Positions 31,560 through 39,560 of a stretch of DNA of 64,000 bases are shown here, in pieces (within the stretch, counting starts at the first letter, position 1; the number at the start of each line of letters is the position of its first letter). The notes beneath the pieces were generated by a model. It saw only the letters and a list, made by a program, of their open reading frames with translations, did no database searches and was not told the DNA's origin. The translations under genes and the position numbers were made by a program. This DNA comes from Streptomyces albireticuli (GTDB taxonomy: Bacteria > Actinomycetota > Actinomycetes > Streptomycetales > Streptomycetaceae), in the NCBI RefSeq assembly GCF_021228125.1, contig NZ_JAJQQS010000009.1:62001-126000 (forward strand), read 5' to 3'.

Positions 31560-34439
31560 ATGCCCGCCAACAAGACCGGCCCTTCCGGCAAGAAGAAGAC
31601 CGGTAAGAAGAAAGGCCGACGCGCCCGGCTGCTCGTGATCACCCTCGTGCTGCTGATCGTGGCGGGCGTGGGGTTCGGCGCGTACTGGAGCGTCAGTACG
31701 GTCCGCGCCTCCTTCCCGGAGACGAGCGGCACCCTTCAGCTGAAGGGTCTGTCGGGGCCGGTGAAGGTCGCCCGTGACGCCAACGGCATTCCGCAGGTCT
31801 ACGCGGACACCGCCGAGGACCTCTTCCGCGCCCAGGGCTTCGTCCAGGCGCAGGACCGGTTCTGGGAGATGGACGTCCGCCGCCATCTGACGGCCGGCCG
31901 CCTCTCCGAGATGTTCGGCGACGGTCAGGTCGAGACCGACGCGTTCGTCCGGACGATGGGCTGGCGGAAGGTCGCTCAGGAGGAGTACGACACCAAGCTC
32001 TCGGCGACCACCAAGAAGTACCTCCAGGCGTACTCCGACGGCGTCAACGCGTATCTCAAGGACCATCAGGGCAAGTCGCTGTCCGTCGAGTACGCGGCCC
32101 TGGAGTTCGAGAACGACTACAAGCCCGAGCAGTGGACCCCGGTCGACTCCGTGGCCTGGCTCAAGGCCATGGCCTGGGACCTGCGCGGCAACATGCAGGA
32201 CGAGATCGACCGCTCGCTCGCCTCGACCCGGCTGAGCCCCAAGCAGATCGAGCAGCTCTACCCGGCCTACCCGTACGGCCGGAACAAGCCGGTCGTCGAG
32301 GGCGGCGCCGTCGACCCGGCCACCAAGGCGTTCGACCCCAAGGCCACGCCGACCGCGGGCCAGAACGGTCAGACCGGCCAGAACGGTCAGGACGGCCTGC
32401 CGGGGCAGAACGGCCGTAACGGCCAGACGGGTCAGAACGGTCAGACCACCCCGAACGCGCAGAACGGCGGCACGGCCGGCGCCGGTACCCCCGCCACCAC
32501 CGGTGGCGCGGGCGCCGCGAACGGCCTGAAGACCGGGCTGTCCTCGCTCTCCAACACCCTCGACAAGATCCCGGCACTGCTCGGCCCCTCCGGCAACGGC
32601 ATCGGCTCGAACTCCTGGGTCGTCTCCGGCAAGTACACGACCACCGGCAAGCCGCTGCTGGCCAACGACCCGCACCTCGCGCCGCAGCTGCCGTCGCTCT
32701 GGTACCAGATGGGCCTGCACTGCACGAAGACCAGCGCGGCCTGCCCGTACGACGTGGCCGGCTACACCTTCGCGGGCATGCCCGGCGTCGTCATCGGCCA
32801 CAACCAGGACATCTCCTGGGGCATGACCAACCTCGGCGCCGACGTCTCCGACCTCTACCTGGAGAAGGTCACCGCCGACAGCTACCTCTACGACGGCAAG
32901 CAGGTCCCCTTCACCCAGCGCAAGGAGAAGATCAAGGTCGCCGGTGGCAAGGACCGTGAGTTCACGATCCGCACCACCAAGAACGGCCCGGTCGTCTCCG
33001 ACCGCAACACCGAGCTGGGCAAGGTCGGCCAGGACGCGCCCGTCCAGGACCCCGCGCCCGACCGCGCCGAGGGCTACGCCGTCTCGCTGCGCTGGACCGC
33101 GCTGGACGCGGGCAAGAGCATGGACGCGCTCCTGGAGCTGAACCGCGCCACGGACTTCGCCCAGTTCCGCAAGGCCGCCGCCGCCTTCGAGGTCCCCTCG
33201 CAGAACCTCGTCTACGCCGACACCAAGGGCCACATCGGCTACCAGGCGCCCGGCCGCATCCCCGTCCGCAAGGGCGACGGCCGCTACCCGGCCCCCGGCT
33301 GGGACCCGGCCTACAAGTGGACCGGCTGGATCCCGCAGGACGAGCTGCCCTGGGAGCTCGACCCCAAGCGCGGCTACATCGTCACCGCCAACCAGGCCGT
33401 CGTCGACAAGAAGTACCCGTACAACCTGACCTCGGACTGGGGTTACGGCGTCCGCAGCCAGCGCATCAACGAGCTCATCCAGTCGAAGATCAAGGACGGG
33501 GGGAAGATCTCGACGGACGACATGCAGAAGATGCAGATGGACAACACCAGCGAGATCGCCAAGCTGCTCACCCCGTACCTGCTGAAGATCGAGCTCAAGG
33601 GCGCCAACGAGCGCGAGACGAAGTACGTCCGCGAGGCCCAGAAGCTCCTCCAGGGCTGGGACTACACCCAGGAGGCCGACTCGGCCGCCGCCGCGTACTT
33701 CAACGCCGTCTGGCGCAACACCCTCAAGCTCGCCTTTGGCAACAAGCTGCCCAAGGAGCTCCGGGTCAAGGACCAGTGCCTGCGGGTGCGCCCGGCCAAC
33801 GACGCCGGCCCGCAGGAGGACCTCGACGGCAACACCCGCCTCGTCACCGAGTGCGGCGAGCGGGACGCGGACTCCGCGCAGCCCGACGGCGGCGACCGCT
33901 GGTTCGAGGTCGTCCGCTCGATCCTCGACAAGCCCGAGGACGACTGGTGGAAGTTCGGCACCCGCAGCAACCCGGGCGCCAGCAACCGTGACGAGCTGCT
34001 CGCGCGCGCCATGAAGGACGCCCGCTGGGAGCTCACCTCCAAGCTCGGCAAGGACGTCAACTCCTGGAGCTGGGGCCGTCTGCACCAGCTGACCCTGAAG
34101 AACCAGACCCTCGGCAAGGAAGGCCCCGGCATCGTCCGGTGGGTCCTCAACCGCGGGCCCTGGAACTTGGCGGGCGGCGAGGCCGCGGTCAACGCCTCCG
34201 GCTGGAACGCGGCGGGCGGCTACGAGGCCGTCTGGGTGCCGTCGATGCGGATGGTCGTCAACCTCGACGATCTCGACAAGTCCCGGTGGATCAACCTCAC
34301 GGGCGCGTCGGGCCACGCCTACAACGACCACTACTACGACCAGACGGACAAGTGGGCGAAGGGCGAACTGCTGCCCTGGGCTTTCAGTCCGGGCGCGGTG
34401 AAGAAGGGCACGGACGCGGAGCTGACGCTGAAGCCGTGA
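31560..34439 (+). CDS. penicillin acylase family Ntn-hydrolase, membrane-anchored
   Basis: 959 residues from ATG 31560 (AAGGACAG upstream). A Lys/Arg-rich start (KKKTGKKKGRRAR) and one helix near 28-48 anchor it; the rest is extracytoplasmic. The alpha chain region includes GLSGPVKVARDANGIPQVYA and AQGFVQAQDRFWEMD. Self-cleavage should expose Ser350 in GIGSNSWVVSG, the nucleophile, followed by PLLANDPHLAPQLPSLWYQ and the family GMPGVVIGHNQDISWGMTN. Just before it the spacer carries repeats of GQNGQT type (about 263-310). The family cleaves amide bonds of acyl side chains (penicillins, acyl-homoserine lactones, lipopeptides). It faces the folate gene across a palindromic element. Confidence 0.9.
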   Translation: MPANKTGPSGKKKTGKKKGRRARLLVITLVLLIVAGVGFGAYWSVSTVRASFPETSGTLQLKGLSGPVKVARDANGIPQVYADTAEDLFRAQGFVQAQDRFWEMDVRRHLTAGRLSEMFGDGQVETDAFVRTMGWRKVAQEEYDTKLSATTKKYLQAYSDGVNAYLKDHQGKSLSVEYAALEFENDYKPEQWTPVDSVAWLKAMAWDLRGNMQDEIDRSLASTRLSPKQIEQLYPAYPYGRNKPVVEGGAVDPATKAFDPKATPTAGQNGQTGQNGQDGLPGQNGRNGQTGQNGQTTPNAQNGGTAGAGTPATTGGAGAANGLKTGLSSLSNTLDKIPALLGPSGNGIGSNSWVVSGKYTTTGKPLLANDPHLAPQLPSLWYQMGLHCTKTSAACPYDVAGYTFAGMPGVVIGHNQDISWGMTNLGADVSDLYLEKVTADSYLYDGKQVPFTQRKEKIKVAGGKDREFTIRTTKNGPVVSDRNTELGKVGQDAPVQDPAPDRAEGYAVSLRWTALDAGKSMDALLELNRATDFAQFRKAAAAFEVPSQNLVYADTKGHIGYQAPGRIPVRKGDGRYPAPGWDPAYKWTGWIPQDELPWELDPKRGYIVTANQAVVDKKYPYNLTSDWGYGVRSQRINELIQSKIKDGGKISTDDMQKMQMDNTSEIAKLLTPYLLKIELKGANERETKYVREAQKLLQGWDYTQEADSAAAAYFNAVWRNTLKLAFGNKLPKELRVKDQCLRVRPANDAGPQEDLDGNTRLVTECGERDADSAQPDGGDRWFEVVRSILDKPEDDWWKFGTRSNPGASNRDELLARAMKDARWELTSKLGKDVNSWSWGRLHQLTLKNQTLGKEGPGIVRWVLNRGPWNLAGGEAAVNASGWNAAGGYEAVWVPSMRMVVNLDDLDKSRWINLTGASGHAYNDHYYDQTDKWAKGELLPWAFSPGAVKKGTDAELTLKP
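32346..32480 (+). repeat. GQN/NGQT low-complexity repeat inside the acylase spacer
   Basis: In-frame near-repeats built on CAGAACGGTCAGACCGG code for about 45 residues of Gly-Gln-Asn, with one GLPGQNGRNG. They lie directly before the expected autoproteolysis site and are absent from most family members. Confidence 0.7.
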
Positions 34440-34442
34440 CCC

Positions 34443-34570
34443 TTCCCGGGGCTCCGCCCCGGACCCCGGTCCTCAAACGCCGGACGGGCTGATTTCCAGC
34501 CCGTCCGGCGTTTCGCGTGCCGGGCGGAATTCCGGCCCGGTTACGGGAAGGGGCGGGCAGGGGAAAACCT
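34443..34570. repeat. GC-rich palindromic intergenic element, copy 4
   Basis: GGGGCTCCGCCCCGG, CCTCAAACGCCGGACGGGCT, the inverted AGCCCGTCCGGCGTTT, then GGTTACGGGAAGGGGCGGG. It lies between the convergent acylase and folate cyclo-ligase genes, and the last residues of the ligase (RFSPARPFP) are encoded inside it. Confidence 0.75.
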
Positions 34571-35179
34571 CCGCACCCCACCGGGCGTCACCACCACGTC
34601 CACCGCCTGATCATGAGGCTCGTCCGGCACCCGCTCCACCACCTCGTGGTCGTACAGCAGAACCACCCGCACCGGCGCCACCCCCGCCCGGTCCAGCCGC
34701 TCCAGCACCCGGTCGTACGACCCCCCGCCCCGCCCCAGCCGCATCCCGCGCCCGTCCACCGCCAGGCCCGGCAGCAGCACCGTGTCCGCGCCGGTGACCG
34801 CCTCCGGGCCGAGCCGCTCGCCGGCCGGTTCCAGCAGGCCGCGGCCGGCCCGTACGAGGCGGTCGGGGCCCTCGTAGCGGGCCCAGTCGAGATCGTTGTC
34901 GCCGAGCAGCACCGGAAGGAGTACCCGTACGCCCCGCTCACGCAGCGCGTCGAGCAGCGCGCGGGTGCCGGGTTCGCGCCCCACCGAGACATAGGCGGCC
35001 ACCGTTCCCGCCTCCGTGATCTCCGGCAGGCCCAGCGCGCGGCCGGTCAGCGCCGTTCCGGACACCTCCAGCTCATCGGGGGTCAACCCGGCTCTCACCG
35101 CCAGGAGGCTCTTCCGCAACTCACCCTTGGTACCGTCAGACTTGATCACTGTTCGTACAAACTCCCTGTGTCGGGTCAT
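34541..35179 (-). CDS. 5-formyltetrahydrofolate cyclo-ligase
   Basis: 212 residues from ATG 35177-35179; a GTG at VIKSDGTKGELRKSLL about 30 bases on is an alternative. N-terminal helix KGELRKSLLAVRAGLTP, substrate loop VAAYVSVGREPGTRALLDAL, PVLLGDNDLDWARY, and the ATP signature MRLGRGGGSYDRVLERL. It converts 5-formyl-THF to 5,10-methenyl-THF with ATP. The gene is divergent from galU with only about 50 bases between starts, an arrangement kept in mycobacteria. Confidence 0.9.
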   Translation of the reverse strand: MTRHREFVRTVIKSDGTKGELRKSLLAVRAGLTPDELEVSGTALTGRALGLPEITEAGTVAAYVSVGREPGTRALLDALRERGVRVLLPVLLGDNDLDWARYEGPDRLVRAGRGLLEPAGERLGPEAVTGADTVLLPGLAVDGRGMRLGRGGGSYDRVLERLDRAGVAPVRVVLLYDHEVVERVPDEPHDQAVDVVVTPGGVRRFSPARPFP

Positions 35180-35230
35180 ACTCGGTGGAGCCTCATCTTC
35201 CGCCCATTCCCAACCGTTAGTGTTCGGCCC

Positions 35231-36133
35231 ATGACTCAATCGCGTCCTCGGATCAGCAAGGCTGTCATCCCTGCCGCCGGTCTCGGCACCCGCTTCCTCC
35301 CGGCCACCAAGGCGACGCCCAAGGAGATGCTGCCGGTCGTCGACAAGCCGGCGATCCAGTACGTGGTGGAGGAAGCCGTCCTGGCCGGGCTGTCGGACGT
35401 CCTCATGATCACCGGCCGTAACAAGCGGCCGCTGGAGGATCACTTCGACCGCAATTACGAGCTGGAGGAGGCCCTGCGCCGCAAGGGCGACGACTCCCGG
35501 CTCGCCCGGGTCCAGGAGTCCAGCGACCTGGCGACCATGCACTACGTCCGCCAGGGCGACCCCCGGGGCCTCGGCCACGCCGTGCTGTGCGCGGCCCCCC
35601 ACGTGGGCGACGAGCCCTTCGCCGTCCTCCTCGGCGACGACCTCATCGACGCCCGCGACCCGCTGCTGTCGCACATGGTCGACATCCAGCGCAAGCACGG
35701 CGGCAGCGTGATCGCCCTCATGGAGGTCGACCCCTCGCAGGTCCACCTCTACGGCTGCGCGGCGGTCAAGCCCACCGACGTCGACGGCGTGATGCAGATC
35801 ACCGGCCTGGTCGAGAAGCCCGACGCCGCCGAGGCGCCCAGCAACTACGCCGTGATCGGCCGCTACGTCCTCGACCCCGCCGTCTTCGACGTGCTGCGCG
35901 AGACCGAGCCCGGCCGCGGCGGCGAGATCCAGCTCACCGACGCCCTCCAGGCCCTCGCCGCCGAGCCCGGCCTCGGCGGACCCGTGCACGGCGTGGTCTT
36001 CAAGGGCCGCCGCTACGACACCGGGGACCGTGGTGACTACCTCCGCGCCATTGTCAGACTGGCGTGCGAACGTGAAGATCTAGGACCGGACTTCCGCGCC
36101 TGGCTTCGCCGTTACGTCACCGAGGAGATGTAG
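35231..36133 (+). CDS. galU: UTP-glucose-1-phosphate uridylyltransferase
   Basis: 300 residues, ATG 35231. The nucleotidyltransferase signature AAGLGTRFLPATKATPKEMLP lies at about 14-34, then KPAIQYVVEEAVLAG, FAVLLGDDLID (metal-binding region), TGLVEKPDAAEAPSNYAVIGRYVL and the C-terminal KGRRYDTGDRGDYLRA. It makes UDP-glucose for glycans, trehalose and teichoic acids. First gene of a rightward series ending with the GNAT gene; the moeA-like start follows its stop by 4 bases. Confidence 0.93.
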   Translation: MTQSRPRISKAVIPAAGLGTRFLPATKATPKEMLPVVDKPAIQYVVEEAVLAGLSDVLMITGRNKRPLEDHFDRNYELEEALRRKGDDSRLARVQESSDLATMHYVRQGDPRGLGHAVLCAAPHVGDEPFAVLLGDDLIDARDPLLSHMVDIQRKHGGSVIALMEVDPSQVHLYGCAAVKPTDVDGVMQITGLVEKPDAAEAPSNYAVIGRYVLDPAVFDVLRETEPGRGGEIQLTDALQALAAEPGLGGPVHGVVFKGRRYDTGDRGDYLRAIVRLACEREDLGPDFRAWLRRYVTEEM

Positions 36134-36137
36134 CACC

Positions 36138-37505
36138 TTGAGCAAGACCGCCGACAAGGGCACTCACGCGCACACCGACGTGGCGAGGGACGACGAGCGC
36201 CTCTGGTCGGTGGAGGAACACCTCCGGGACATCCTGGGCCGGATCCGCCCGCTGGAGCCGATCGAGCTCCAGCTCCTGGACGCCCAGGGCTGCGTCCTGG
36301 TCGAGGACGTCACCGTGCCGCTCGCCCTGCCCCCCTTCGACAACAGCTCCATGGACGGCTACGCCGTCCGCACGGCCGACGTCGAGGGCGCGAGCGAGGA
36401 GTTCCCGGCGGTCCTGACCGTCATCGGCGACATCGCCGCGGGCAGCGGTGAGCCGCCCACCGTCGGCCCCGGCGAGGCCGCCCGCATCATGACCGGCGCG
36501 CCCCTGCCCCCCGGCGCCGAGGCCGTGGTGCCCGTGGAGTGGACCGACGGCGGCACCGGCGGCGGCCCCGCCGCCGCCATGGCCGCGCACAGCGCCGACC
36601 CCGACGGCGCCACGGGAGAGGTCCGCGTGCACCGCCCGGTGGCCGCCCGCGGGCACGTCCGCGCCCGTGGCAGCGACGTCTCCGCCGGGGAGCTCGCCCT
36701 CGCCGCCGGCACGGTCCTCGGACCGCCCCAGATCGGCCTCCTCGCGGCCATCGGCCGCGCCACCGTGAAGGTGCGCCCCAGACCCCGCGTCGTCGTCATG
36801 TCGACCGGCAGCGAGCTCGTCCCGCCCGGCGAGCCCCTCGCCCCCGGCCGCATCCACGACTCCAACAGCTTCGCCCTGGCCGCCTGCGCCCGCGACGCCG
36901 GAGCCATCGCCTACCGCGTCGGCGCCGTCGACGACGACGCCGAGACCCTGCGCTCCACCCTGGAGGACCAGCTCATCCGGGCCGACGCCGTGGTCACCAG
37001 CGGCGGCGTCAGCGTCGGCGCCTACGACGTGGTCAAGGAGACCCTCTCCGAGCTGGCCGGCGACGAGGGCAGCGTCTCCTTCCGCAAGCTGGCCATGCAG
37101 CCGGGCAAGCCCCAGGGCTTCGGCCGCATCGGCCCCGACCGGACACCCCTGTTCGCCCTGCCGGGCAACCCCGTCAGCGCGTACGTCTCCTTCGAGCTCT
37201 TCGTCCGGCCCGCCGTCCGCGCCCTCATGGGACTCGACCCCTTCGACCGCCCCACCGTGCGCGCGGTCTGCGCCGACGCGATCGCCTCCTCGCCCGAAGG
37301 CCGCCGTCAGTACTTGCGGGCACGCCACGAGGACGGCACGGTCAGGGTCGTCGGCGGGGCGGGCTCGCACCTCGTCAAGGCCCTCGCCGACGCCAACGCC
37401 CTGATAGTCGTCCCCGAGGCGACGACGGCCGTCGCCGCCGGCACCGAGCTCGACGTCGTTCTCCTCGACCGGACCCTCGACCGGACTCTCGACCGGACTC
37501 CCTGA
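36138..37505 (+). CDS. glp: gephyrin-like molybdotransferase Glp (MoeA family)
   Basis: 455 residues from TTG 36138, four bases after galU. MoeA domains in order: the linker with PFDNSSMDGYAVR near 63-75; the insertion domain; the MPT-binding domain (VVVMSTGSELVPPGEPL, VVTSGGVSVGAYDVVKE, and GLPGNPVSAYVSFELFV-like FALPGNPVSAY); and the C-terminal barrel. Classical MoeA inserts molybdate into molybdopterin. In actinobacteria the copy beside galU and the GlpR/SepX membrane protein has been assigned a role in cell division. The acidic loop motifs look intact, so both activities remain possible. Confidence 0.85.
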   Translation: MSKTADKGTHAHTDVARDDERLWSVEEHLRDILGRIRPLEPIELQLLDAQGCVLVEDVTVPLALPPFDNSSMDGYAVRTADVEGASEEFPAVLTVIGDIAAGSGEPPTVGPGEAARIMTGAPLPPGAEAVVPVEWTDGGTGGGPAAAMAAHSADPDGATGEVRVHRPVAARGHVRARGSDVSAGELALAAGTVLGPPQIGLLAAIGRATVKVRPRPRVVVMSTGSELVPPGEPLAPGRIHDSNSFALAACARDAGAIAYRVGAVDDDAETLRSTLEDQLIRADAVVTSGGVSVGAYDVVKETLSELAGDEGSVSFRKLAMQPGKPQGFGRIGPDRTPLFALPGNPVSAYVSFELFVRPAVRALMGLDPFDRPTVRAVCADAIASSPEGRRQYLRARHEDGTVRVVGGAGSHLVKALADANALIVVPEATTAVAAGTELDVVLLDRTLDRTLDRTP

Positions 37506-37553
37506 CACGCTGCCGATACGGTGTCTGCCCACAAGGACCGGATCAGGAGAACG

Positions 37554-38069
37554 ATGAGCAGCGCCCAGGACCCCAGCCTCACCCATCTGGACAGCGCGGG
37601 GGCGGCCCGTATGGTCGACGTCTCCGCCAAGCCCGTCACCGCCCGCACGGCCCGCGCGAGCGGCCGGGTCCTCGTCTCCCCGGAGGTCGTGCGGCTGCTG
37701 CGCGGCGAGGGCGTGCCCAAGGGCGACGCCCTGGCCACCGCCCGGATCGCGGGGATCATGGGCGCCAAGCGCACCCCCGACCTCATCCCGCTCTGCCACC
37801 CCCTCGCGGTGTCCGGCGCGAAGGTCGACCTGACGGTCGCCGACGACGCCGTCGAGATCAGCGCCACCGTGAAGACCACCGACCGCACGGGCGTCGAGAT
37901 GGAGGCCCTGACCGCCGTCTCCGTGGCCGCCCTGACCGTCGTCGACATGGTGAAGGCCGTCGACAAGGCCGCGGTCATCACGGACGTACGGGTCGAGGAG
38001 AAGACGGGCGGCAAGTCCGGCGACTACGCGCGCGCCGCCGCGGACGCGCGGGACGGGGGCGAGGCGTGA
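37554..38069 (+). CDS. moaC: cyclic pyranopterin monophosphate synthase MoaC
   Basis: 171 residues, ATG 37554 with AGGAG upstream. LTHLDSAGAARMVDVSAKPVTARTARA is the MoaC start; LIPLCHPLAVSGAKVDL, DRTGVEMEALTAVSVAALTVYDM (here TVVDM) and KAVITDVRVEEKTGGKSG complete the active site. It rearranges the GTP-derived intermediate to cPMP in molybdenum cofactor synthesis. The stop overlaps the GTG of the next gene (GTGA). Confidence 0.92.
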   Translation: MSSAQDPSLTHLDSAGAARMVDVSAKPVTARTARASGRVLVSPEVVRLLRGEGVPKGDALATARIAGIMGAKRTPDLIPLCHPLAVSGAKVDLTVADDAVEISATVKTTDRTGVEMEALTAVSVAALTVVDMVKAVDKAAVITDVRVEEKTGGKSGDYARAAADARDGGEA

Positions 38070-38752
38070 GCGCGCGGCCGGACGGCCACGGTGGTGAGGG
38101 CTCCGAGGGCCGGGGTGAGGGCGCCGAGAACCTTGAGGGCTCTGAGAGCCCCGAGCGCCCTGAGCGCCCTGAGCCCGAGCGCCTTGAGAGCCCCGAGCGC
38201 CTTGAGCGCTCCGAGGGCCCTGGGGGTCCCCAGCACCCTGAGGGGCCCGAGCGTCCGGGCCCGTACCGCGCGCTCGTCGTCACCGCGTCCAACCGCGCCG
38301 CCGCCGGGGTCTACGCCGACCGGGGCGGCCCGCTCCTGGTGGCCGGCCTGACGGAGCTCGGCCTCGCGGTCGACGGGCCGCGCGTGGTCCCCGACGGCGA
38401 CCCCGTCGAGGCCGCCCTGCGGGAGGCCGTCGCGGCGGCGTACGACCTCGTGGTCACCACGGGCGGCACGGGCGTCTCGCCGACCGACCGCACCCCCGAG
38501 GCCACCCGCCGCGTCCTCGACCTCGACATCCCGGGCATCCCCGAGGCCCTGCGCGCCGAAGGACTGGCGAAGGTCCCCACCGCCGCGCTCTCCCGGGGCC
38601 TCGCCGGGGTGGCCGGCCGCACCCTGATCGTGAACCTCCCGGGCTCGACGGGCGGGGTCCGCGACGGCCTGGCCGTGCTGGGCCGGCTGCTGCCGCACGC
38701 CCTGGACCAGGTCCACGGCGGTGACCACCCCGGACCCGGGAGCCCGAGCTGA
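38066..38752 (+). CDS. mog: molybdopterin adenylyltransferase-like MoaB/Mog with repetitive N-terminal extension
   Basis: 228 residues from GTG 38066. Residues 1-66 are a charged low-complexity extension (ESPERPERPEPERLESPERLE). The MoCF domain starts at YRALVVTASNRAAAGVYADRGGPLL, with DLVVTTGGTGVSPTDRTPEAT as the MPT-binding loop and TLIVNLPGSTGGVRDGLAVL near the end. Usual length is 160-180, so the extension is extra; its DNA shows 9-base near-repeats of the CCTGAGCGC type. Function: adenylylation of molybdopterin. Coupled to moaC by overlap. Confidence 0.85.
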   Translation: MSARPDGHGGEGSEGRGEGAENLEGSESPERPERPEPERLESPERLERSEGPGGPQHPEGPERPGPYRALVVTASNRAAAGVYADRGGPLLVAGLTELGLAVDGPRVVPDGDPVEAALREAVAAAYDLVVTTGGTGVSPTDRTPEATRRVLDLDIPGIPEALRAEGLAKVPTAALSRGLAGVAGRTLIVNLPGSTGGVRDGLAVLGRLLPHALDQVHGGDHPGPGSPS

Positions 38753-39384
38753 GCGCCGTCTGGCCCGCCGAGCTGGCCGACGGCGACGTGCTGCTGCGCC
38801 CGATCCGGCTGCGTGACCAGCACGCCTGGCGCGAGGTCAACCGGCGCAACCGCGACTGGCTGCGCCCCTGGGAGGCCACCATCCCGCCGCCCCCGCCGGA
38901 CGGGCCCGTCGCCCAGCGCCCCACGTACCGGCAGATGGTCCGCCATCTGCGGGCCGAGGCGCACGCGGGGCGGATGCTGCCCTTCGTCGTGGAGTACCAG
39001 GGGCGGCTGGCCGGGCAGCTGACCGTCGCGGGGATCACCTGGGGCTCGATGTGCTCGGCCCACGTCGGCTACTGGGTGGACGCGGCCGTCGCGGGCCGGG
39101 GCGTGATGCCGACGTCCGTCGCGCTCGCCGTCGACCACTGCTTCCGCACCCTGGGGCTGCACCGGGTGGAGGTCTGCATCCGGCCGGAGAACGTGCCGAG
39201 CCGCCGGGTGGTGGAGAAGCTGGGGTTCCGCGAGGAGGGGCTGCGGCCCCGCTATCTGCACATCGACGGGGCCTGGCGGGACCACCTCGTCTACGCGCTG
39301 ACGGCGGAGGAGACCGGAGACGGGCTGCTGGCGCGCTGGCACCGCTCGCGGCCGGGCACCCGTTCGGCCGGCGCCGCCGAATAG
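38749..39384 (+). CDS. rimJ: RimJ/RimL-type GNAT N-acetyltransferase
   Basis: The domain runs from WPAELADGDVLLRPIRLRDQ to LTAEETGDG; acetyl-CoA loop AAVAGRGVMPTSVALAVD, and RVEVCIRPENVPSRRVVEKLGFREEGLRPRYLHIDG is typical of RimJ-like enzymes acting on protein N-termini. GTG 38788 would cut off the conserved first strand; CTG 38749 overlaps the mog stop (CTGA) and has GGGAG 6 bases upstream, so the longer form (211 residues) is preferred. The gene occupies the same place as rimJ between the moeA-like gene and sepX in mycobacteria. Confidence 0.8.
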   Translation: MSAVWPAELADGDVLLRPIRLRDQHAWREVNRRNRDWLRPWEATIPPPPPDGPVAQRPTYRQMVRHLRAEAHAGRMLPFVVEYQGRLAGQLTVAGITWGSMCSAHVGYWVDAAVAGRGVMPTSVALAVDHCFRTLGLHRVEVCIRPENVPSRRVVEKLGFREEGLRPRYLHIDGAWRDHLVYALTAEETGDGLLARWHRSRPGTRSAGAAE

Positions 39385-39560
39385 GAAAAACAAACCGAAC
39401 AAGAAAACGAATAAACGTTCGAAATTGACTGTCAATTGACGGTATTCGAGTGATCTCGGCCCCAACAATCACAAAAAAAGTTCGAGATATCAGCCGGATC
39501 GTGCGACACACCGGGCCAATTGGCGGAATCCCTCGCGTGGACCCCTCTACGGTGTGAACT

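Noticed and set aside
31548..34331. Leftward frame of 927 codons opposite the acylase
   Set aside because: Shadow of the penicillin acylase gene; no motif of its own.
39420..39445. TTGACT/TTGACGG near a GTCAATTGAC palindrome as the sepX -35 region
   Set aside because: No -10 at proper distance; the TACGGT close to the GTG start fits better, though also unproven.
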